From positions 1 to 64,000 of the forward strand of contig JAAAIG010000041.1 of assembly GCA_015852425.1 (NCBI GenBank): a DNA stretch of 64,000 nt, given 5' to 3'. The notes under the pieces were generated by a model. The model did no database searches. It saw only the letters and a program-made list of their open reading frames with translations, and was not told the origin of the DNA. The stretch's first letter is position 1. Every line of letters starts with the position of its first letter. This stretch comes from Gryganskiella cystojenkinii (Eukaryota > Mortierellomycota > Mortierellomycetes > Mortierellales > Mortierellaceae). Below, in pieces: positions 48,102 to 58,756 of this stretch. A program made the position numbers and the translations under genes.

Positions 48102-49877
48102 ATGCAAGCAGCCGGAGAGGAGCACGCCCATGAAGAACGCACCAGCAACGCATGTACCCAGCGCGTTAGCGAGCAAGAACAGAGCGGACTTCTGGAGGAC
48201 GAAATACTTCAAGAACAGCAAGGTTTTGTGCAACGCGAGCCTCAACAACAAATGGGTGAAATGGAAGGCGCCCTCTTCACTACCAGGGACCAATATCATA
48301 ACAACTACGAACAAGACGAGGAAAACGAGGAAGAGGCAGACATTGTCGACGCCAACACTGCCGCGAAGGCGACAAAGACCTCCTCAGCCGTCGAGTATAT
48401 GAACCGCCATTTCCCCCGAAACCTCCTCCTTCGTTCTTCTCCTCGTCTCCCTGAAGAAGAACAACGACTCCTCCCAGCAGACCCTCCTCTCTACACACAC
48501 GCTACCACCACCACCACCACCAGCAATACCACAGCATCATCATCCTCGCCCATTTCCACAACTCACACTTTCCCTAGCCCAAGCCCACCCTCATCCTCAG
48601 CCCACATGCCCACTCCCGGAGGTAGGGGTGGCTATGCGAAGGGTGAACCGATGGTTTACCCTCATCTGCATCAACAGCAACCTTCCGAGACCAGCTCTTC
48701 TCACTCCAGGAACCCCTCCAAAGCTGACTCGGATGATGCCCTGATCAAGAAGAAGAACGCGCTCGCGGACGCTGGTTCGGCCACCGCTGCCCTTTCAGCC
48801 GGGACGTCCTCCTCCTCTGCCTCGACTTCCTATCCTCCTTATCCACCTCCCGTGGTCATCACATTGGATCCTAATGCTGTCGATACCCCACAAGACGTCT
48901 TTAACCCAATGACGGATGACGAACGTCGTTGTCGAATCTGTCTCGAGGGCGATAATGAACCGACACTCGGCCATCTCATCTCACCCTGCCACTGTAAGGG
49001 ATCCTCGCGCTACATCCATCTCAAGTGCCTGGAACGTTGGCGCGAACTCTCTCCAAGAAAGGAGTCCTTTTATCGTTGTGACACCTGCCATTACCACTAT
49101 TCGTTCTCTCGCCCCTGGATCGCAAAGATCCTAGAACATGGATGGTTTGTTCATACGATGAGCGTCCTGATGTTGATCGGGTTGATATATTCGACGGGGT
49201 GGATCGGCCATGTCCTGCAAGACAAAGGTGCCTGGCGATGGAAGGACAAGTTTTTCCACGGTCCTGGGGATGGCAGGAAAATAGTCTTGGGGTTGGATGG
49301 TCCCGATTATCTGTTTGGGTTGGTCTGGATTGCAGGATTTGGGTTGATCATTTTGTGTATCGGTTGCTTTTGTGGTGGTTCAGGCGAGGATGGGACTCAA
49401 CGCAATGACGGGTCCGATAGCTGTTGCGGTGGCGACTGTTGCAGTGGCAACACGGGTAGTTGTTATATCGTTGACTGTGGTGGGTCCAGCGGAGGTGAGG
49501 AGGTCGTGATCATGCTCGTCGTAGCTGTTCTGTTTGTCGGGTAAGTCTCTTATTTTTTTGGGGGGNNNNNNNNNNNNNNNNNNNNNNNNNNNNNNNNNNN
49601 NNNNNNNNNNNTTTTGTATCCATTTTTTTATTTTTAGTTGTGCTGGATGAACTCTCGAAAGCCCCCTGCGGACTAAACTCTTGGTGACTACTTTCAGAAC
49701 TATCGGCGCTTTCGTAGGATTGTACCGGATCCTAGCCTCAATCAACAAGAGAGTGCTCAACAACATGAAAGAGGTAAACAAAAAAACTTTTTATTTTTAA
49801 AACAATTTTCTTCCCGTGTTGCCTCTGACCAATGTATTGTCGTTTTCTCCCCATAGACGATCCTCGAGGTCAAGTAG
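48102..49877 (+). CDS. RING-CH (MARCH-type) membrane E3 ubiquitin ligase
   Basis: MARCH/Ssm4-type ligases ubiquitinate membrane proteins. Exons 48102-49540, 49698-49773 and 49857-49877 give 511 residues. The first intron contains a 46-base assembly gap, but the flanking exons join in frame (VLFVGTIGAFVGLYRIL). An in-frame TAG directly precedes the ATG, which fixes the start unless there is an upstream exon. Residues 1-270 are low-complexity (Gln/Glu-rich, then Thr/Ser/Pro-rich). The C4HC3 RING-CH finger starts at residue 277: CRICLEGDNE, then ISPCHCKGSSRYIHLKCLERW and YRCDTCHYHY. Three or more hydrophobic segments follow (about 346-370, a second around 400-420, a third across the exon 1/2 junction near 468-493), with Cys/Gly-rich loops between. 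This order matches fungal RING-CH proteins of endomembranes. Target unknown. Confidence 0.9.
49566..49611. other. Assembly gap (46 N) within an intron
   Basis: The gap lies between a G run and a T run inside the first intron of the RING-CH gene. It does not interrupt coding exons. Confidence 0.95.
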
Positions 49878-50191
49878 CGACAAATAAAGCCTGTGCCTGT
49901 GCTTGTATCTTCGTAATTGTCGCTTTTTTTTATTAATGATGTCTGCAGAGGTGCAAAAATAGAGAAACATTGTAATATTTTTTTTTTTCGAGAATGCAAA
50001 ATAATGAAAGGGAGAGGAGAAAGGAGAGGAGACGGAAAATGGCAAAGTAAAAGGAGAGAAGGGGAAAGAGAGAGAAGTTTTACCATGTCCTACCGATCTT
50101 TACATGGTACGGAAGGCGAAAGGAGACGAGAGAAGTTATTATTCTGTCTCCCGTTAAAACGAAAAAGAGGACAAGGAGACAAGGAAGGTCG

Positions 50192-53100
50192 TTACTTGTT
50201 GAGTTTGTTGACATAACCCAAGTATCCCTCCGATGCCTGAACAGTCTTGGTCCGGGTACTCCGACGATGGTTGTCTCTCTCAAATTGCTTGACCAGATCG
50301 TGATGGCGACGCTGCATGCCCTCCACGATCATATCGTATTGCTTTTCGAGTGCTTGGATCAAAGCATGTTCACGGACGCCTTTGACATTCAACCACTGCA
50401 TTAACTGATCCACCTATGGTTCATATTCGAAAGAATAAAAAAAAAAAAAGAGACAAATGCAAGTTAACCTCATGAAAGTAAAACACACGAGAGAGTTAAT
50501 GTGTCAATAACAAGCAGAGCAGAAATCGAAATCCGTCTTACCTGTTCAGGCTCACTGTAATAACCCCAGTGAGAGGACATGTGCTCCACAGCCTTGGTCT
50601 CGTCCAAATGAGACTCCTCTGGAGATTCTGAAGGAGACTTTGACACTCCATTCGTCAGACCATGGCCAGCATGATGAGACAACTTTTCATCTTCGTCATC
50701 CGTATCCACCTCCCGCTCCTTCTCCATCTGTAATTTTTTCTCTCGGGCGGCCTTTTCGGTAATGATGCCCTTAATGATCTCTGTCTCTTGATGCTGTAAA
50801 AGCTCGCCCAGACGGCAGGAGGGGTCCTCAACGTTCTGGCGCTTTAAGACTTTGTCCTTATCTGAGCGGGTCCGCATCAGCTCCAAATCCAAGAAGGAGG
50901 GTGACTGAACATAGATCCGATCCGTCCCATGGGTCATCGTGATGCTGTCGAAATACCAGTACCGGTTAAAGAAACGATCCTTGCCCAGGGGTCTGATTCG
51001 AGCAATAGCGAACCGTTGTGTATCTCGATCGACCAGCTCTTCCTTACGAGCTAACGCGTTTTCTTGGTCAAGCAACTTCTTGCGGGCATCGAGCTTGGTC
51101 TTAAGCTCCGCACTTTTAGCCTTTGAAAGGGCGCGTTGGCGAGCCAAATCCTGAGCACGACGGACCTCCTCTTGTTCACGTTCTTGCTGTTGACGTTTCA
51201 GCTTTTCCTGGCGAGATTCTGTACGCGTCAGAGCAGCCTCGCCGTCGCTGTCATCATTCGATCTCTCGGGTGTGGCCACGGCACTTGTTGACGGTACCTC
51301 CTCAGCAGCAGACTCTGCCGTTGTGGCTGAAGTCGCCGATGTAGCAGACTCTTGACGTTCAAACTCGGTTCTCTCCGCTTGCAAGCGGCGACGTTCCTTG
51401 TTGAGCTCAAACTTCTCCAAACGGAGCTCCTTAAGTTGCTCTCGACACTCATCCATGTAATGTCTGATAGCACTGGTACCAGACGCGGTCTCGACCAAGA
51501 ACACGAGGATGTGGATCTTGTCCTCATAAGGGAGAGATGGGTAGAGGAACTCAACGTCGTCCTTGGTCGTCGTGTCGTTCGGTACAAGGTGGTTCAAAAT
51601 CCGATCAACGTTGGGGATGGCCTCAAAAGAACCCATCTTATTCCAACAGAGAGAATAGCAGAAAGGATGTCAGTGATTACATCTAACTGGACTGCTTTTG
51701 AGTCTGTCATGTTTCATCATAAAAGCATTGTTTTACCTCATTGACGAGTCCGACCAAAACAGCCTCCCATCCCTGTCTGGTAGTAGAAACCTGCTTCACA
51801 TCCCAACCCTGGCCAACCACGACAACTCGTTCGTTGATAGGGCGATGAGGTTTTTGACGCTGTTGAACGTAATCGACAGAGTCCTCGCCGTCCGTAGTAT
51901 TGCCTTCATCATCCGTCATCACACTGTTCTCTCTGATGTCTTGCGTATTTACTCCTGATGTACCGTTGGCGGAAGCAGCGAAAATTGGCTTTGCGATGCC
52001 CTTGAGTCGATCCTGAATAATCACGTTCATGAGCGTGGAATGGTACTCTGAGATCATGACACTGGGGTGTTGGACATCCGTATGCATGAGAGAATCCTGG
52101 AAGTCCTTGAAACCAAAGGGCGTGAGTTTAAGAGGCGGGCTATCAACAAGAATAAGGAATAAGTCAGGGTTAGCATTGAAAGAAGACAAGTGTATGATCA
52201 ATTGCACCCAAGCAAAAGAAAAGAAAAGCACGTTACCTGAACGTGTTGAGGAACTGCCAGGTCATGATGACTGCCTCAAAACTATCCTGTGGGACAGCAC
52301 TGTCGATTGACGCAGCAGGTCGAACAGCAACAACTCCCTCTTTTGCCACCTTATTGATATACTTCAAGCTGACATCGAGATCCTCAATCGGGTACTTGAT
52401 CATGACCCTTGGCTCTGCAACCGCTGGAGCCGCAACAGGCTCAGCGGAAGTCGACTCTTTTGCCTCCTTTGCCTTTTCGGCATCCTTCTTGGCTTTCTTT
52501 TGTGCAGAAAGTTCCGGTGCTGGATCCGCGGGGCCCTATTTTTTGAAAGTCAATAATGGTCAACTCTCCTGTCCTGAAAGGATAATCGTCGCCATAAATG
52601 TATCAAATCCTAAAAATCACCTTTCTCTTCTTGAGCTTTGAAAGTGCCTTGTCACGCGCCTCCTTAAGATCGGCGGGCCAGTTCGTGTCAACGTCGTACT
52701 TTTTGCAGAGCGAAGGCTAAAAGTGCAAGGGACAAAAATGATGATTAACACATGGATTAAGTAAAAGGGATCGCAGCTCGACTACTTGGCACTTGCGTGC
52801 AGATCAACAAACATATCGATCGGGATTTACCTTGATGAGCCACGGTGCTCCAATGTAGGCTTCCTTCGTTGCGCACTCTCGAATGTACTTGCGAAGAATG
52901 TTCTTGTTGAATGCCAGACGATCACGACTAACAACCATAAGATTGAAAGGTCAGTGTTAGTTAGTCCGGCATCGTCGAGACTACTTAGTATTTCGGTGCT
53001 TATTACTAGTACTTTCAATCTGAGTATATTACCTCAACAGCGAGCAGTCGACAACACGCTCCATGTCTGTGATGCCTTTGCCTCTTTGATCTAGGACCTG

Positions 53101-54008
53101 GACGAGATATTGTCCTGGCTTCTCGGGCTTTGCTCCGCTATCCGTCACCGTCGTCCATTCGTCCTCAGGGAGCACCTTGCGGATGATGGCATTATAACTA
53201 GTGTCGTCAAAGAAAGAAAGAGTCAAAAGCTATTAGTTACTTGCGAACCTAAAACATGATTGATATGCCCTGCTGACGATCGACTTACGTTGAACCATCC
53301 CAAGAGACATTCACTGCTTCGTTACTATAGTACACATCCTTGAACTTTGCGAGCGCGTCATCGACCACTGCATCGATTCGAGTTGTTTCTGCGCGATAGA
53401 AAAACAAGTAAAGGTAAGATAGTACCACAACGGTCAGATAGCGCTCTCCGACTATTTCGACATTGGCGATAATGTTTATCAGAGGAGAGCAAAAAAAGGG
53501 AGAACTTACGAAAGTGAACAAATTGCAACAGAGGCTTGCGAAGCTGTGGCGGGAACTTGTTGGCGACCACGTCTTTTTCTTTTTGCTCTGATTCCAGTGC
53601 TTGCTTGTAAGTCAATCCGGATTTTCCAGTGGTTTCGCATTGCCAGGACTTTTGTTGGTAGAACATGTATCGGTTGAGGTAATCCCTATCATGTCGAGTC
53701 AGTGGCAAACGTGGTTAGAGAATGAAAGGATCTGCAATAGGAAACAGAAGGCGCTTTGGAGAGGAATATGAACAGATCCGCAAGTGAATCGGACAGAGAC
53801 AGTCGCTAGCGAGTAAACAAGAGTCGATTTTCAGGATATTGGGTGGAACACCAGGTATAAACAGGCGAGGCGACCAAAAGAACACATACTCGTAGGAGGT
53901 GAAGATCTCCTTTGTGAATGGCATCATGAAGACGGGGTGATTCTTGTCAAAGTCATCGAGACTGGGTGTGGGCACAGGCTTGATAGCCTTGCGCTTCAAG
54001 AGAGGCAT
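50192..54008 (-). CDS. ITC1: WAC/DDT/WHIM chromatin-remodelling subunit (Itc1/Acf1-like)
   Basis: Itc1/Acf1 proteins are the large accessory subunits of ISWI nucleosome-spacing remodelers. Ten exons: 54008-53890, 53685-53510, 53388-53289, 53197-53033, 52927-52831, 52716-52621, 52535-52237, 52139-51737, 51636-50542 and 50413-50192. All are GT-AG and in frame, giving 923 residues. The N-terminal WAC domain (about 20-125) contains FTKEIFTSYEDYLNRYMFYQ and WQCETTGKSGLTYKQAL. A DDT-like region (about 300-380) has KYPIEDLDVSL and FEAVIMTWQFLNTFSPPLKLTPF. WHIM1 covers about 480-540 (PYEDKIHILVFLVETASGTSAIR), then a long Arg/Glu/Lys coiled coil. WHIM2/WSD follows with IRPLGKDRFFNRYWYFDS near 690. No PHD or bromodomain follows, as in fungal Itc1. 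It is divergent from linker histone H1. Confidence 0.94.
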
Positions 54009-55044
54009 CGTAGTGGTGTAGACTGAATGTAAATGTGCTGTGGTGTCGGTGTCAAAATGGGATGACAACAACAACAATGAACAAGGTGATCAGGGATGTC
54101 CGGGGTCGGCTGATTCCCTTTTTGTTTTTTGGTGGCAAAAAGAGTGAAAAGGTGTAGGTAGAAGGAAGAAGAAAGACAGAGGTTGGATGGTGATGAGGGT
54201 GTGGTTTGGACAAAGGAGAGAGAGAGAAGGAAAGGGATGGGATGGGATGGGATGGATGACGGGGAAAAGGAATGAAATGGAAATTGAGCAGAGGAAGCGA
54301 AAAACACACAAAAACACAGTCCACACCTCTCTCTCTGACGACCGCAGATATCGGACCACAACCTTGTCTTGTTCTCTCTTTGCTCGCTGATCAGCTCCAG
54401 TTCCTGGCCCAGGATCGCAGCTCGTCTCTTTTTTTATACACTTGATCCACTCTCGACATGTCAAGGGACATGACAATCCCGATGGGTTGCATGTGGTTTA
54501 TTCTTTGCATCATGACAAAAGGACCATCGCATTCCCTGTTTCGAGCAAGAGAAAGGTGAGAGGAGAACAACTGGGAGGACACAAAGACAGAGAGAGAGCA
54601 ATAAGGAAACGCGCCTCGAAATCCGGACTGCTCTTTTTCATAGTCGCAGCGCATGCGATCTTTCACAGTTCCTTCGGCTTGTGTTCAAAATTGAGGGACG
54701 AGAAACGCGCGCGACGGACCCAAAAAAAAAATTTAAAAACTTTTTAGCGAGACGCGTGCGGTGGAGACTGAGAGAGCGAAAAAAACGAAAAAAGTCTCCT
54801 TTCTTCAAAATTTCTTTTTTTTTTTTAAATTTTTTGCGGTCTGGCCCCGTGTATTTTGTATGTTTTTGTTTTCTCGTCTTTTGTTTTCACTTTTCTCTCT
54901 TTACTCACCCTCTCCTCTTTCATCCCGAAGACTCAACACCGCAAGGACCATAGCCTCGCTCGCGTTTTACTCTATCGATACCGAAGCAAGCAAGACACCC
55001 TCTTCAGCAACCGCCAAACAAAAAAAACCCTCTCTCCGTTCAAA
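54009..55044. promoter_or_regulatory. Shared divergent region of ITC1 and histone H1
   Basis: About 1 kb lies between the two start codons. The ITC1 side (54009-54330) is G/A-rich on the plus strand, C/T-rich in ITC1 sense, with a GGATG pentamer repeat near 54234-54254. The H1 side (54780-55040) is T/C-rich. No other gene is seen. Confidence 0.5.
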
Positions 55045-56348
55045 ATGACCGCTCGTTCCAAGACTCTCGCTGCTGCCGCCTCTGCCGCCCCTGCCAAGGC
55101 ACCCGTTGTCAAGAAGGCCAAGCCCACTGCCGCTGCCACTGGCCCCTTGAAGGAGGCCCCCACCTACAAGGTATGTACTTCCTGTCTTCGAAACAGATCC
55201 ACAAGTTGCCATTCTCCTTGATGGCTCATCCGAAATCAACAAAGACCGATTTGGATTGCGCACACCACCTCAGATGACCTCAACACCATCAGGTGACATC
55301 AAGTGTCGTGAGGTATTAGAGCGCGAATAATCATCTGATTCTTCTGGAGGACCCTCCAGGGATGAAAGTTGACTTGATTACCCTCTTCTCCCTCGACAAA
55401 TGACAAGCATCTCATCACTCGCGACGATCTGAGCTACTGGTGTTGCCCTCGCCCCCTTGGAAGACTGAAAAAAAATCCGAAAAAAAAAAATCCTGACCTG
55501 GGACCACCATTTGGAGAGAGAAACAAAACAAGAAAAAAAAAAAAAAAAGACAACGAAAAAAAAATGAGAAGCTGGGAAGTCGGTACCTGGTACTACCTTT
55601 GGAATCCTGTCTACCGAACGCCATGTCACCGATCGACATCCTCTCGCGCTATCCTGCTCAAAATCACGTATTGAAGTACTGTTGTACTCATCATCGCCTC
55701 TTTTGTCATCTTTCTCAATTTTTTGTGTTCTCACGTCATAGGAAATGATCATTGCTGCTCTTCTCCACCTCAAGGACCGCAACGGTTCATCTCGCCAGGC
55801 CTTGAAGAAGTACATTGCTGGCAACTACAAGGTCGGCGAGCAATCTGATTTGCACGTCAATGTCGCCATCAAGCGTGGCGTCGAGACTGGTGATTTCCTT
55901 CAGCCCAAGGGACAGTCTGGTCCCATCAAGTTGGCCAAGAAGGAGCCCAAGAAGAAGGTTGTCAAGGAGAAGAAGGCCAAGAAGCCCGCGACCAAGAAGG
56001 CCGCCCCCAAGAAGGCCGCTGTCAAGAAGGACGGAACCAAGGTATGATTAGACTGACATTTTTGAACAGACGCAACAGGACATCCGTCATCCTGGCACCA
56101 AAGCGACTCACTACATCCCTCTCTACTCTTATGCGGAATATTAGGCTGCCCCTAAGAAGGCTACTGCTGTCAAGAAGGCCACGAAGAAGGCCTCGGAAAA
56201 GAAGTCCACTGGTGAGAAGGCCAAGGCTCCCAAGAAGGCTGCTGCTCCCAAGGAGAAGAAGGCCAAGTCTGCTGCTCCCAAGAAGGCCGCTGCCTCCAAG
56301 GAGAAGAAGCCCAAGGCTGCTGCCAAGCCCAAGGCTGTCAAGGCCTAA
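55045..56348 (+). CDS. HHO1: Linker histone H1
   Basis: H1 binds the nucleosome dyad and linker DNA and compacts chromatin. Exons 55045-55170, 55742-56041 and 56145-56348 give 209 residues. The start follows a C/T-rich leader and gives an Ala/Lys-rich N-terminal tail. The winged-helix globular domain spans about residues 38-108: [29 protein letters not shown] (read from the exon 1/2 junction, 55160-55840), then [26 protein letters not shown]. The C-terminal tail of about 100 residues is an almost pure Lys/Ala/Pro sequence with repeated KKAA and PKKA units, split by an intron. Splicing is GT-AG. There is one globular domain, unlike yeast Hho1 with two. Strong codon bias (AAG for Lys) suggests high expression. 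Confidence 0.96.
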
Positions 56349-56648
56349 GCGAAGAGCGTCTTTTTTCGCGTTCGCTTTCTCTCCCTGTCCCTCTGTTCCA
56401 TTTGCTTTTCAATGACTGACATAGTCCTTTGCTGTTTACTGTTGCTTGATTTCGGAAAACTCGCATGTTGCTGGTGAAACTATGGCCACTTTTATCTTTT
56501 CTTTTTCAGTGAAGTTGGTAAAGTGAAGAAATGAGGATCATGTTCTCTTATTCATTTTAACACTTCAAACCTGCTCGTATCAGTAGTGTGCCCATACCCT
56601 TGTTCTCTCCCTCTCAATCCAAATCCTTTGTAATTTTATCCTTGCTCG

Positions 56649-56654
56649 AATAAA
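56649..56654 (+). terminator. Polyadenylation signal AATAAA of histone H1
   Basis: AATAAA occurs 300 bases after the H1 stop in A/T-rich DNA, so the transcript is probably polyadenylated, as expected for H1 in fungi. Confidence 0.4.
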
Positions 56655-56863
56655 TTCTTTTTCAATCTATTAATTTCGTTAATTTATTGTCTACGTCACC
56701 GTATTGTGTTTACTAATGTCTTACACTCGAGCGTTGCCTTTTTATTTTTTTGGCTGCAAAGCGCATTTGAGTGGAACAAGCACAAAAGTGGGCTCCCTCG
56801 TTTTTTAGCCATCTTCTGACATCCATCAACCACAACAATCAACATCACAAAAAATCAACCATC

Positions 56864-58461
56864 ATGTCTGAAAGCAGAGGAGAGCTCATTGCGTGGGTCA
56901 ACGACCTCTTGCGCCTCAACTATACCAAGGTCGAGCAGCTCGGCACAGGTAACAACTCTTCTCGACATCGTCTTTTTCAAAAGACTCGCGAAACCGTCAC
57001 GTACCCGACTTTTTATCGCCAAAAAGAACCTGGGACCTGAACTTTCCACGAGAAAAAGGAACCTCGTCAGAAGCTCCATGGATGAAGAATGACAGCAATG
57101 AAAGCACCCAAGGACAGAGGGAACACATTTACTCGAATCCACGCTCGAGAACAGGATGCCAGTCTCGGTCATCTTGCATTTCAAAAACCAAAAGCTCTAA
57201 GCCGTCTTCTGATAAACCACCTTTATTCTCTTCCCTTTCCGCTTGGGTATGTTCGACTCTCCTCTGACTAGGCGCTGCCTATGCTCAAATCATGGACTCC
57301 ATCTATGGTAGGTTGGGCTGAAAATACCCGTGGTTGTCTTTATGTTCGTCAAGCTCTGTTAAAACTGCAACATTACACGTCTTTACTCCGTTTTGCTTCT
57401 TTCACGTGTAGGTGACCTCCCCATGGCGCGCGTGAAGTTTGCGACCAAGCACGAATATGAATACCTCGGAAACTACAAGGTCTTGCAGACATGCTTTACC
57501 CGTAACAAGATCGACAAGGTACACACGCCTTCCTGTCTTCTTTTTCTTTTTAATTGCACCAGCAACCACATCCCTTTTTTGTCAATATTCTCTTAACATA
57601 TCATGTGGGCGACTCGTATTAACCCTTTTTCTCGGGTACTTTTTTATTCTATTACTTTTTTTATCTGCGTTTCTTGTGATAGGCTGTCCCTACTGAGCGT
57701 CTTATGAAGTGCAAGATGCAGGATAACCTCGAGTTTCTTCAGTGGATCAAGAAGTTTTGGGATCAAAACTTCTCACAGGACGGCTATGATGCTGTCGCCC
57801 GTCGTGGATCCGGTAACGAGCCCAATGCGGCCGCGAACCGTTCTGCCAGTACCCCTGTTAGAAGAGCCATGAACAATGGAGGTCAGTATCCGCGTTCACC
57901 GCAAAAGTATTTAATCCCGGACCGCAATATGACTGAAGCAGGGTGTGGTTCTTAACTCGTAACCTTGTCTTTTTCTATGACCTTCGCCTACCTGTAGGCA
58001 ACAGCTCGATGTCTGGACGTGGCTCCGGCGGTCGCTTGTCCGCTGCCAACACTTCATTGCGTGGTGCAAGCCCCGATCACTCTGTGGTCTTGAACTTGCA
58101 GAAGGAGCTTCAGGAGGAACGTACCACGGTGGCTGCCTTGGAAAAGGAACGTGATTTCTATTTTGGAAAGTTGAGAGATATCGAGGTCATGTTGCAACAG
58201 GAACTTGAGGCCCGTCCCGACGCCGATACTCAATTCTTGAAGGACATTCAGGCTATCCTTTACAGCACAGAGGTAATACCTTTTTTTATTTTCTTCTTCT
58301 TCCCTTGTGCACATTTTTTTTGTCCATCTCCTAACATGATCGCCGCCTCTCTCTCTTTCTTTTCTGTTTTCTTTTTTCTTGACCGTTTATAGGAGGGATT
58401 CGAACCCCCACAGGAGGATGCACCCGCAGAACCCGAAGAATACCCCGATGAGACGTTCTAA
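56864..58461 (+). CDS. BIM1: EB1/Bim1 microtubule plus-end-tracking protein
   Basis: EB1 binds growing microtubule ends and recruits other tip proteins. Exons 56864-56948, 57272-57307, 57412-57518, 57683-57881, 57998-58272 and 58393-58461 give 256 residues (human EB1 268). The calponin-homology domain (about 1-115) shows RGELIAWVNDLLRLNYTKVEQLGTGAAYAQIMDSIYGDLPMARVKF over exons 1-3, FTRNKIDKAVP and LEFLQWIKKFWDQNF. A Ser/Asn/Gly/Arg-rich linker (about 140-180) carries basic residues. The C-terminal EB1 coiled coil (about 180-240) contains VLNLQKELQEERTTVAALEKERDFYFGKLRDIE, the four-helix-bundle signature. The extreme C terminus is acidic and ends DETF instead of EEY. The second exon is only 36 bases. 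It lies tandem to H1 and DRG2. Confidence 0.96.
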
Positions 58462-58756
58462 ATAAGTGAAAAAAAGAGGGTTACTCTCGCACTCTCTCTC
58501 TGTTTTTCTCTTCCTCCTTCCCCCTCCCTCTATAATTTCTCTTATGATATCTTGGCCGCAACAAAAAAAGATTCTACTGCACATTTTATGATAAAAGTCC
58601 TTCCATTGGCTTTGTAAACCTTTGTGTTGTGCGTGTGTTGAAACAAGAAATTGTAGTCCACGGCCCTTAAGAAAATCAGAAAAATGTCTAAAAACACACA
58701 AAAAGTCCAATGGAATCAATCGTTTCTCACCACACACCAACCTCGAAGCTTACATC

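Noticed and set aside
54181..54330. G/A-rich repeats as a possible transposon end
   Set aside because: Only simple GGATG and GA repeats; no terminal inverted repeats, target duplication or transposase.
57405..57410. CACGTG-like sequence near 57404
   Set aside because: It is part of the intron end just before an EB1 acceptor, not a promoter.
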